From contig NZ_KE386627.1 of NCBI RefSeq assembly GCF_000428125.1, forward strand, positions 507,375 to 571,374: a DNA stretch of 64,000 bases, in the 5' to 3' direction. Source of the stretch: Bacteroides graminisolvens DSM 19988 = JCM 15093 (GTDB lineage Bacteria; Bacteroidota; Bacteroidia; Bacteroidales; Bacteroidaceae). This document shows, piece after piece, positions 1-6,683 of this stretch. Positions within the stretch are counted from its first letter, which is position 1, and the number at the start of each line of letters is the position of its first letter. Under the pieces are notes generated by a model. It ran no database searches, was not told the DNA's origin, and worked only from the letters and a program-made list of their open reading frames with translations. Position numbers and translations under genes: made by a program.

Positions 1-1050
1 ATCGGGTTCAGCGACTTTGCCGCACTTCTTAATGCCGGACGCTATGGCAACGAACAAGCTGTTATATACAGTAACTCCGGCAATGACAACCTGAAGTGGG
101 AAACCACCACCGAGTGGAATTTAGGTATTGACGCCGGACTCTTCGGTGACCGTTTCACGTTGACCGCCGACATCTATCACAAGAAAACCAACGACCTGCT
201 GCTTAAACGCATCGTTCCGCTAAGTCAGAACAACGACGAACAAGTGTTTAACATTGGTAACGTGACCAATAAAGGAGTAGAATTGTCGATTTCGGGAGAC
301 GTCATTCGCAGCAAAAACACGGTGTGGACCTTTTCAGCCAACTTTGCCAAGAACATCAATACCGTGACCGATATGGGTGATTGGGACAAGAACCTTACCA
401 AAGGACTTCTGCAGGCAGATTACGGCCAGATACTCCGTGTAGGCGAATCAGTGGGCTCATTCTACGGATACATTTACGACGGAGTGAATCCCGAAACCGG
501 TAAAATCATATTGCGTGACATTGATGGAGACGGAGAGATTAACCCCAACGATGACCGTACCATTATCGGCTCCACTCAGCCCGACTTTATTTACGGCATT
601 TCAAGCTCACTCACCCTGGGAAGATGGGACTTTTTCGTCTCCCTGCAAGGTTCACAAGGCAATGAAGTGTATAACAAACTACGCCGTCATCTGGTAGAGA
701 GCGAAGGAGCCAGCCGCGGACGCAACCGTTCGGCCGAGCTACTTAACGCCTGGACTACCACCAACCATACCTCCACCCCCGCTCTAGGCGAAGTTGTTTC
801 ATCTACCTATGTCTATAGCCGCTTTATTGAAGATGGTTCCTTTCTCAAATTACGTAACCTGTCAGCAGGCTACACCCTCCCCGTGCGCTGCGGACAACAA
901 GCATTCAAGTTGCGCCTCTTCGCCTCCGCACAAAACCTGCTCACCATCACCCGCTACAAAGGTTACGACCCCGAAGTAAGCGGCGGTGTTGACACAGGCA
1001 TGTACCCCATGGCACGTAGTTTCTCGGGAGGATTCGGACTTACATTCTAA
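1..1050 (+). CDS. SusC/RagA-type TonB-dependent outer-membrane transporter, C-terminal part
   Basis: The reading frame is open from the first base of the window, so the N-terminus lies upstream. The visible 349 residues are the last part of a SusC-type beta-barrel. They contain the family pattern LKWETTTEWNLGIDAGLF, then alternating short beta strands, a calcium-loop-like DIDGDGEINPNDD segment, LRNLSAGYTLP, and a terminal strand ending in phenylalanine (GGFGLTF), as is usual for outer-membrane barrels. SusC proteins import oligosaccharides across the outer membrane using TonB energy and pair with a SusD lipoprotein. A SusD gene follows 46 bp downstream, which supports the call. The substrate cannot be inferred from this fragment. 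The first methionine in the frame, at position 160, is internal to the protein. Confidence 0.95.
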   Translation: MGFSDFAALLNAGRYGNEQAVIYSNSGNDNLKWETTTEWNLGIDAGLFGDRFTLTADIYHKKTNDLLLKRIVPLSQNNDEQVFNIGNVTNKGVELSISGDVIRSKNTVWTFSANFAKNINTVTDMGDWDKNLTKGLLQADYGQILRVGESVGSFYGYIYDGVNPETGKIILRDIDGDGEINPNDDRTIIGSTQPDFIYGISSSLTLGRWDFFVSLQGSQGNEVYNKLRRHLVESEGASRGRNRSAELLNAWTTTNHTSTPALGEVVSSTYVYSRFIEDGSFLKLRNLSAGYTLPVRCGQQAFKLRLFASAQNLLTITRYKGYDPEVSGGVDTGMYPMARSFSGGFGLTF

Positions 1051-1096
1051 GCATAAGTTTTCAATTTCTATAGTTTTTAATTTAAAATTTCAAGCA

Positions 1097-2803
1097 ATGA
1101 AAAAGCTTCTTTTGAGGGGCCTTCTGGCCCTATCTGTATCCTCATTTATTGTAGGATGTTCAGATAACAACAGTGATCCAAGTACCGATCCGGGTAGTAC
1201 AGACAACATTCCCGTGCCTACTTCCACCAGCGAAGCCACAGCACTGGTCAACGCACAGTACGGCCCCCTACAGACCTTAAGCTCGTCATACAGCTTCTTG
1301 CTCGACAGCTCTACTGAAACCACTGTCTGTTTCGAAGATGCCGGCGATGAGCCCGGAGGCGGCGGATCGTATATCTCTCAGTTAAAAACCCGTAAAGACC
1401 TTTGGTACCCGGTCAAGGTATTCAACAGACTCTACCAAAGTATTGCGGCTGCCAACACCGCCATTGCAAAGATTAGCGAAGCCAGTGAAGGAAACGTACC
1501 GGGCAAAAACGACCTCATAGGGCGTGCCAAATTCATACGTGGTTACAATTATTTTCAATTGGTACAATTCTTCGGTGAAGTACCCATCATTACTACTGCC
1601 ATTAACCCGAGTACCGAAGAAAAAACGGTTCGTCGCAGCATCGACGACGTGTATGCTCAAGCCGTGAAAGATTTGACCGAAGCCCGCGCCGCACTTAGCC
1701 AAGATTACGGAAAAGATGGGAACGGACGCCGTGCAGACATCCCATCCAAACACGCAGTTGACGCTGTATTGGCTAAACTCTATCTCACCTGGGGTGCTAA
1801 GCCCTTAAGCCAAGCCGAGGTGGAAGCGATCAAAACCTCAAGAGTAGACCCAATTAAACCGGCCGTTGACGCTGCCAAATACGCCAAAGCCATTGAATAT
1901 GCCAATGCTGTGTTAAATAGTGGAAACTATCAGTTGCAGGATAACTTCAATGACATTTGGGGAGTGGATAAAGAGAATAATTCCGAAGTCATCTTCTCCA
2001 TTCAGCATTTTGGTGACGGACAAGGCGATGCGCAAGGCAATCACCAAACACACTGCGGATACACTTGGCCGGGTGACGAGCGTGCAGAGCCACACATCCA
2101 ATACGCTGACATATCACTAGAGAACTTATTGCCCGATAATGACACCCGTAAAACCGTGTCGTACGTGAAGTACGTTGATCAATCGGCTGTAGGTAAAGGT
2201 ATCGACACGCTGACTTGGCCTCTCTCCATTGTTCGTCCGGGCAAATGGATACACGCCAGCAAAAGAGAGAACGGCATCATTTACGCCTTGTCAAGCCAAC
2301 CCAACAGCATTGACCACATCGACTTCCGTTTGGCCGAAATCTACCTCATCAAGGCAGAAGCACAATGGTACACCAACACGGGCGACAAAGGATTGGCTGC
2401 CATCAATGCTTTACGCAACAGAGCCGGAGGAGAAAGTTATAAGCTGACAAAAATAACCGAAGAGGCCATTTGGGAAGAGTGGAGCAACGAGCTGGCCTTT
2501 GAACAGAAACACTGGCTCAATTTGGTACGCTGGCGCACATTAATAAGCTCTATCCTCACCAAAGTGCCTCAATATGTGTACTATAATGACAACTACGGCA
2601 GTGCTCACAGAGAGCATTTCGGCAGCGTAAAATATAACAATATACCGGCTGACCCAACTCGAGTAGATTTTTACAACCGCATACACAAACACCTACATGC
2701 CAAGGTGGATAATATTAACGGTCGTTTCTATCGTTTCCCTATTCCACCTGCTGAGGACCAAACCACCGATTTGGGGATAACACCTCAAAATCCGGGTTTC
2801 TAA
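1097..2803 (+). CDS. SusD/RagB-family nutrient-binding outer-membrane lipoprotein
   Basis: The 568-residue protein begins with a lipoprotein signal (MKKLLLRGLLALSV..., lipobox ending VGC at about residue 20) followed by an acidic tether. I chose the start at 1097 because it gives a clean signal peptide; a longer frame from 986 would overlap the SusC gene. Family signs are the helical TPR-like region with GRAKFIRGYNYFQLVQFFGEVPI, RRADIPSKHAVDAVLAKLYLTW, and the C-terminal RLAEIYLIKAEAQW and LAFEQKHWLNLVRW blocks. SusD proteins sit on the cell surface as the lid of the SusC barrel and bind glycans. The gene follows the SusC gene closely and is followed at once by a strong hairpin terminator, so this is the end of an operon that extends left of the window. 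Confidence 0.95.
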   Translation: MKKLLLRGLLALSVSSFIVGCSDNNSDPSTDPGSTDNIPVPTSTSEATALVNAQYGPLQTLSSSYSFLLDSSTETTVCFEDAGDEPGGGGSYISQLKTRKDLWYPVKVFNRLYQSIAAANTAIAKISEASEGNVPGKNDLIGRAKFIRGYNYFQLVQFFGEVPIITTAINPSTEEKTVRRSIDDVYAQAVKDLTEARAALSQDYGKDGNGRRADIPSKHAVDAVLAKLYLTWGAKPLSQAEVEAIKTSRVDPIKPAVDAAKYAKAIEYANAVLNSGNYQLQDNFNDIWGVDKENNSEVIFSIQHFGDGQGDAQGNHQTHCGYTWPGDERAEPHIQYADISLENLLPDNDTRKTVSYVKYVDQSAVGKGIDTLTWPLSIVRPGKWIHASKRENGIIYALSSQPNSIDHIDFRLAEIYLIKAEAQWYTNTGDKGLAAINALRNRAGGESYKLTKITEEAIWEEWSNELAFEQKHWLNLVRWRTLISSILTKVPQYVYYNDNYGSAHREHFGSVKYNNIPADPTRVDFYNRIHKHLHAKVDNINGRFYRFPIPPAEDQTTDLGITPQNPGF

Positions 2804-2827
2804 ATCACTCTATATCTTTCAATCAAC

Positions 2828-2857
2828 AAAGGGCTGTCTTGTTACGGACAGCCCTTT
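2828..2857. terminator. Intrinsic terminator between convergent genes
   Basis: A perfect 11-bp stem (AAAGGGCTGTC / GACAGCCCTTT) with an 8-nt loop lies 25 bp after the SusD stop and 14 bp before the 3' end of the minus-strand amidase gene. The A/T flanks let it work in both directions. Confidence 0.85.
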
Positions 2858-2870
2858 CTTATTGGCTCAA

Positions 2871-3314
2871 CTAGCACCGTTCGTCGTTGACTGAATAACT
2901 AGGACACTCCTTCATCCATTCGTGCGGTTCAATGCGGCCGTTGCCGTTCAGGTCCGGACTCAAGTCCCGATGACCACACACCACACTACCCGGATAATCA
3001 CGCTGCAACTCGTGCAGCAGAGTCGTAAGCGACTCCTTCTGAGCAGCCGTGCGCGTGTCTTTGGCACGACCCTCGGCATCCAGTCCGCCTTCGTAGCAAA
3101 CACCAATGCTGGCCGTGTTGTGCCCTCGGGCATGTGCTCCCGGAAGCTCCACCGCACGCGTGTTTACAATGCGACCGTCTTTGCGGATGTAAAAGTGGTA
3201 GCCCGCACCCTGAAAACCACGTGCCCGGTGAGCGGCATCCAAATCCTGTTCCGTGAAATCACGATCCTCACGCGTGGCAGAGCAGTGCACCACAATCAGG
3301 TTGATGGCTCGCAT
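2871..3314 (-). CDS. N-acetylmuramoyl-L-alanine amidase (Amidase_2 type)
   Basis: The 147-residue protein would cleave the amide bond between N-acetylmuramic acid and L-alanine in peptidoglycan. It has the zinc-amidase pattern: INLIVVHCSAT near the N-terminus (metal-binding His), YHFYIRKDGRI, the HARGHNTASIGVCYEGG block, and VVCGHRDLSPD near the C-terminus, followed by CPSY. I chose the start at 3314 (MRAINLIVV) because it lies 5 bp after the preceding gene stop and matches the family start; an upstream methionine at 3353 would overlap that gene. No signal peptide is visible, so export would need a partner such as the small membrane protein just upstream, as in a phage lysis cassette. HU-like gene plus small protein plus amidase is a recurrent Bacteroides arrangement. 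Confidence 0.88.
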   Translation of the reverse strand: MRAINLIVVHCSATREDRDFTEQDLDAAHRARGFQGAGYHFYIRKDGRIVNTRAVELPGAHARGHNTASIGVCYEGGLDAEGRAKDTRTAAQKESLTTLLHELQRDYPGSVVCGHRDLSPDLNGNGRIEPHEWMKECPSYSVNDERC

Positions 3315-3319
3315 ACCCC

Positions 3320-3592
3320 CTACTGTCTGGATAAACATTCGCGAACGGTACATTGCTCGCTCAGTGAACGGGCCAGTTGTTCCTTCAGACCAAACATCTC
3401 AGTGTGCATCTCCTTTACCCGTGCGCTCAGCTCAAAGTAATCTTTCAGCACCTTTTCGAGCTGGGTTACCAGGAACTCGTACTGACCGGTTATCAGGTCA
3501 CTGAATTCCTTCACTTCCTTGGCGTTCTTCTTTTTGAAGAACGGCAGGAGTGCCAAAAGGCACTCCAGTAATTGTTCTACAATCTTCTTCAT
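3320..3592 (-). CDS. Small protein with N-terminal hydrophobic segment and coiled coil, between HU-like and amidase genes
   Basis: This 90-residue protein starts MKKIVEQLLECLLALLPFFKKK, a short hydrophobic helix of about 15 residues closed by a lysine cluster. A strongly heptad-like helical stretch follows (about residues 30-80, charged with regular L/V/F positions). The gene ends 5 bp before the amidase start and begins 30 bp after the HU-like gene, so the three are probably one transcript. Its size and layout resemble holin or spanin-like accessory proteins of lysis cassettes, but I see no motif that proves this. Other Bacteroides cassettes of this type have a tiny 'smalltalk' protein in the same position; this one is longer. 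The function is unknown. Confidence 0.7.
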   Translation of the reverse strand: MKKIVEQLLECLLALLPFFKKKNAKEVKEFSDLITGQYEFLVTQLEKVLKDYFELSARVKEMHTEMFGLKEQLARSLSEQCTVRECLSRQ

Positions 3593-3622
3593 TATGATTC
3601 ATTGTTAACGTTAAAACTCAGC

Positions 3623-4120
3623 TTATCCGTTTGGATCATCTTCATCACCGCCCGGATTGGTGGGGTCAGGTGGCGTTGTGCCGCCCGTTCCTGCAGTGCC
3701 GGAGTCAATCACAAAGTCGATGTTGTTATCACCGCTTCGGGTGGTAGCGGTAGAGCTGTTGGCCAACCGCAAACCGTTGTCGACCATGAAGCGGAGGTTC
3801 ACCTTGGCGATGTTCTTCACCACGCAATCTTTCTCCGTCTCTACCCCGGGACATTTCAAGGTGATGTAAAACGTGCCCAGTCCGTCAACCTTCACCCGGT
3901 TGCCCTCCACGAGCACCTTCTTCATGCGTCGCACAAAGGCCTTCATCACGTGGGTTACGTCTTCCTGCGAGAGCGAACCGATGGTTTCGATGTCGCTGGC
4001 AATCATCTCGATGGTGTGAACCTTGGATGTGCCAGGCTTTTGTTTCAACACATAGATGTTTGGCGAGCTGGCATCGCCAATGCGTTTTTTGCGCTGATAG
4101 CGCACTACACTTACTGACAT
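3623..4120 (-). CDS. HU-related DNA-binding protein with acidic, glycine/proline-rich tail
   Basis: The 165-residue protein resembles the Bacteroidetes HU-related family (TIGR01201 type). It starts MSVSVVRYQRKKRIGD, followed by KVHTIEMIASDIETIGSLSQEDVTHVMKAF, the HU-like helical dimerisation part, then VKVDGLGTFYITL, the beta arm region. The last 45 residues are low-complexity and end in an acidic GGDEDDPNG tail. I chose the start at 4120; upstream in-frame methionines lack HU-like sequence. HU-related proteins bend or coat DNA. Here the gene leads the minus-strand HU, small-protein and amidase operon. A set of phased direct repeats lies upstream (4205-4243), in the divergent region shared with DUF4248. 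Confidence 0.88.
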   Translation of the reverse strand: MSVSVVRYQRKKRIGDASSPNIYVLKQKPGTSKVHTIEMIASDIETIGSLSQEDVTHVMKAFVRRMKKVLVEGNRVKVDGLGTFYITLKCPGVETEKDCVVKNIAKVNLRFMVDNGLRLANSSTATTRSGDNNIDFVIDSGTAGTGGTTPPDPTNPGGDEDDPNG

Positions 4121-4204
4121 AATTTTTTGTTTTAAGATTAATACTACATCGGCGAAGGTAGTGCATGGAGCTGGTGCCGTATGAGATAGCATGAGTTAGA
4201 CTGA

Positions 4205-4243
4205 TTTACAGTGTGTTATCTTCCGTTATCTTCGTTTACAGTG
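4205..4243. repeat. Nested direct repeats in the divergent HU/DUF4248 promoter region
   Basis: TTTACAGTG occurs at 4205-4213 and 4235-4243, exactly 30 bp apart. GTTATCTTC occurs at 4215-4223 and 4225-4233, exactly 10 bp apart. All spacings are whole helical turns, so bound proteins would sit on one face. It may be an operator; no binding protein can be named. Confidence 0.5.
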
Positions 4244-4321
4244 CCTTTTTGCATGGAAAAAATGGGCAGCTAGTTTGTTTTCATAGAGTATTTTTTGTAC
4301 ATTTACAGGAAAATAAAGAAG

Positions 4322-4558
4322 ATGATAACCACTACTGAAGAACCCGCATTTCTTATCCGCAGCTACGGCAAAGGCGAGCTGGCGGCTCTGTACCTGCCAC
4401 ACCTGCATCCGCGCAGTGCGCTGGCCTCGTTTAACGATTGGATCGGTCGGTTTCCCGGACTGGGCACCGCCCTGCAACAAGCGGGACTGGCTGCCAATGC
4501 CCGCCGATATACGCCCGCTCAGGTGAAGCTGATTGTTGGGGCGTTGGGGGAGCCTTGA
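4322..4558 (+). CDS. DUF4248 domain-containing protein
   Basis: A 78-residue protein with FLIRSYGKGELAALYLPHLHPRSA, a pattern I recognise from Bacteroides DUF4248 proteins. The central part may be a helix-turn-helix-like fold (GELAALYLP ... ALASFNDWI ... YTPAQVKLIVGALG), which would suit a small regulator, but that is inference. I chose the start at 4322 over 4295 because the upstream codons are AT-rich leader. DUF4248 genes usually stand beside the primase-helicase, DUF4373, HU and amidase genes also present here, which supports the family call. It is transcribed divergently from the HU-like gene. A long inverted repeat follows its stop. Confidence 0.75.
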   Translation: MITTTEEPAFLIRSYGKGELAALYLPHLHPRSALASFNDWIGRFPGLGTALQQAGLAANARRYTPAQVKLIVGALGEP

Positions 4559-4579
4559 GGAGAGGCTGATTTATTCATT

Positions 4580-4630
4580 AACATTTATTAGGTCGATAAT
4601 TTAGTCGATTTTTTCGACCTAATAGATGTT
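4580..4630. terminator. Long inverted repeat downstream of DUF4248 gene
   Basis: Arms 4580-4596 and 4614-4630 are complementary over 17 bp with one G-T wobble. The core TATTAGGTCGA pairs with TCGACCTAATA, and the loop is 17 nt with a T-rich 3' part. It starts 21 bp after the DUF4248 stop, so it is most simply a terminator, but there is no T-run after the stem and it could equally be an operator. Confidence 0.55.
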
Positions 4631-4689
4631 AAGCAAGTTGTTGGAGAGAGGTTATTTATTTCAAATAAAATTCTTTTTCCATAAAACAC

Positions 4690-4721
4690 TTGTACCCACT
4701 ATCCATTTATGAATATATTTG
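4690..4721 (+). promoter_or_regulatory. Bacteroides-type promoter for the HEPN-like gene
   Basis: TTG at 4690-4692 and TATATTTG at 4714-4721 are 21 bp apart, fitting the Bacteroidetes -33/-7 consensus. The gene starts 29 bp downstream at 4751. Confidence 0.6.
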
Positions 4722-4750
4722 CCTAAATATTAATCTTAATTTTTAATTAT

Positions 4751-5245
4751 ATGAGCTTTTTTAAAGAGCAAGAATTTCAATTCATTGAGAGAACCAAGAG
4801 TTTATTAGAACAATATGATAAGCTTGAGGTAGTACCTAACCAAGAAGAAAAATATGAGGTTACACTACTTCTAAACTGCTGCGTAGGACTTTTAATCCTA
4901 CCACAAAGTAAATGGCATGTCAGAATTCCGCAAGAAGAAATCAGTTCAGTACAATGGGGTATAGATCCTTCCAAGATATCTATATGCAAAAGTAAAAGTT
5001 TAGTTGATGAGCCCAAAAACCTACAAAATGTAACCCGTCATTTGAGAAACTCTATTGCTCATCATAACTTTACGATATTAAAAAATGAAAACGAAGAAAT
5101 AGGTAGTATTGAATTCAAAGACTTTCCCCCTCGTACTAAAAGCACCAAAACTTTTGAACTAACTATCGAAATAAAGCCATTAAAAAAGTTCTTATTAAAG
5201 TTTTCAGAAGAAATGATTCGTATAATGGAAGCAGCAAAAAGATGA
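4751..5245 (+). CDS. HEPN-family protein, putative RNase (pEK499_p136-like)
   Basis: This 164-residue, mostly helical protein carries NVTRHLRNSIAHHNF, in which R99 and H104 form the R-x4-H motif of HEPN domains. Many active HEPN proteins are RNases in toxin-antitoxin or phage-defence systems. The early VTLLLNCCVGLLILPQ segment and the later IGSIEF resemble the HEPN group named after pEK499_p136, a family call made from memory. No antitoxin partner is evident next to it. The gene is AT-rich compared with the DUF4248 and primase genes around it, has its own promoter, and converges on a DUF4143 ATPase gene across a shared terminator. It looks like a late insertion into the cassette. Confidence 0.68.
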   Translation: MSFFKEQEFQFIERTKSLLEQYDKLEVVPNQEEKYEVTLLLNCCVGLLILPQSKWHVRIPQEEISSVQWGIDPSKISICKSKSLVDEPKNLQNVTRHLRNSIAHHNFTILKNENEEIGSIEFKDFPPRTKSTKTFELTIEIKPLKKFLLKFSEEMIRIMEAAKR

Positions 5246-5276
5246 ATGAACTTCATAATTGCCATACATCCTTTTC

Positions 5277-5317
5277 AAATCATAGCATCCACCCTTTTTC
5301 TGCGGATGCTATGATTT
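5277..5317. terminator. Bidirectional terminator between HEPN and ATPase genes
   Basis: A perfect 14-bp stem (AAATCATAGCATCC / GGATGCTATGATTT) with a 13-nt loop containing a T-run. The right arm overlaps the last codons and stop (5309-5311) of the minus-strand ATPase gene. Confidence 0.8.
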
Positions 5318-6493
5318 ACATTTCAAACCCAATGTTTGTGCAAACTGATAAAAGCAAAACACCTCTCCTTGAGAAGTTTTCATGTTCTTATCTCCAGTGT
5401 AGATAGCAAAACATTGTTCAGGCGTTGCACCTGATAATTTTGCCCACTTGGAGATTCCTTTGAAAAAATCGGAGGAGTATGTCGCTCCCGATTTAATTTC
5501 ATAGGCGTATTGTTTACCTTCCATTGTGCGTAACAAATCAACTTCATTTCCTGTGCTATCTCTCCAAAAAGTTAGATTTGGCTCTTCACCTTTATTGTAT
5601 GCCTCTTTGATAAACTCATTAATCACAAGGTTTTCAAATAAGCCACCACGTAAGAAGTGCGTGGAAACTTGTTCAGGGCTTCGGATATCTAAAAGTGAGC
5701 AGGCTAATCCTGTATCGTAAAAATATAGCTTTGGAGTTTTTACCAACCGTTTGGCATAGTTATTATGGTCTGGTTTGAGCAAGTAACAAATATAACTTGC
5801 CTCCAAAATCGAAATCCACGTGGAAATCGTTGAAACTGCAATGCCACACTCATTCGCCAATGATGACAGATTTAGAAGTTGACCAATGCGTCCGGCACAG
5901 AGTTTTATGAATCGAATAAATTTACTTAAATCACCAATGTTTTTCATCAAACGCACGTCTCTTTCAACGTAAGTCTGAATATAATATGGGTAGTAGTCTA
6001 CCGGGGCAATATCTTTGTCGTAAATACGAGGGTAGGCACCTTTGAATATCTCTTCATCGACTGCTGTTGGAAGGATGTTACCCAAACTCATCTCATGGTG
6101 AGAAAATGGAAGTAGCTTTAGCACGGCTGTCCTCCCTGCTAAAGATTGATTTACATTCTCCATAAGAAGAAAGTTATGCGAGCCTGCAAGCATATACATT
6201 CCCTCCTTATTTTCTTTATCCGAGTGAGTCTGAATATATGAAAATAGAGACGGAACGCGTTGTACCTCATCTATAATAGTCTTGTCCGGATAGGTTGCAA
6301 GAAATCCTCTCGGATCATCGGTTGCAAACAATCTCATATCAGGGTCTTCAAGTGATACATACTGATAGTCAGGAAATGATGCCTTCAATAACGTAGATTT
6401 GCCCGACTGTCTTGGACCGGTTACGGTCACAATAGGGTACTTTGCTGCCATCTCTAACAGCTTAGTTTTTAATATTCTTTCTATCATACGCAT
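5309..6493 (-). CDS. AAA-type ATPase with C-terminal DUF4143 nuclease-like domain
   Basis: The 394-residue protein has a P-loop at residues 26-33 (GPRQSGKS), a Walker B at about 73-76 (IIDE) and the sensor-like LAGSHNFLL segment. The C-terminal DUF4143 domain includes a PD-(D/E)xK-like signature (NEVDLL ... YEIKSG at about residues 312-335). A winged-helix-like middle part (ANECGIAVSTISTWISIL) is also visible. Such ATPases are very common in Bacteroidetes and their function is not settled; a role in defence or nucleic-acid processing is inference. The protein stands alone between the HEPN gene and the primase. The start may be residue 1 (6493) or residue 3 (6487). The promoter lies only about 12 bp upstream, so the mRNA leader would be very short. 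Confidence 0.85.
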   Translation of the reverse strand: MRMIERILKTKLLEMAAKYPIVTVTGPRQSGKSTLLKASFPDYQYVSLEDPDMRLFATDDPRGFLATYPDKTIIDEVQRVPSLFSYIQTHSDKENKEGMYMLAGSHNFLLMENVNQSLAGRTAVLKLLPFSHHEMSLGNILPTAVDEEIFKGAYPRIYDKDIAPVDYYPYYIQTYVERDVRLMKNIGDLSKFIRFIKLCAGRIGQLLNLSSLANECGIAVSTISTWISILEASYICYLLKPDHNNYAKRLVKTPKLYFYDTGLACSLLDIRSPEQVSTHFLRGGLFENLVINEFIKEAYNKGEEPNLTFWRDSTGNEVDLLRTMEGKQYAYEIKSGATYSSDFFKGISKWAKLSGATPEQCFAIYTGDKNMKTSQGEVFCFYQFAQTLGLKCKS

Positions 6494-6504
6494 CTTGTTT
6501 TTTG

Positions 6505-6534
6505 CAAATTTACGATTGAAAACTAAATTTGCAA
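6505..6534 (-). promoter_or_regulatory. Promoter of the DUF4143 ATPase gene
   Basis: On the minus strand TAAATTTG (6512 to 6505) is preceded 19 bp upstream by TTG (6534 to 6532). The -7 box ends 11 bp before the start codon at 6493, so transcription should begin close to the ATG. Confidence 0.55.
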
Positions 6535-6683
6535 GGTTAATGCGATATTATTTTTGTAAACTAGGTGATTAAGCAGCACTCATTATAGTCAGCATCAGTA
6601 TAGATCAACTTCGATTTTCAAGTTAGATATAACATTACGGATCCCTACAAAAGTAGGAAAAACAGTTGAACTGAAAACAATGT

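Noticed and set aside
3572..4117. 181-codon plus-strand frame opposite the HU-like gene
   Set aside because: The HU frame has clear family sequence; the opposite frame has none.
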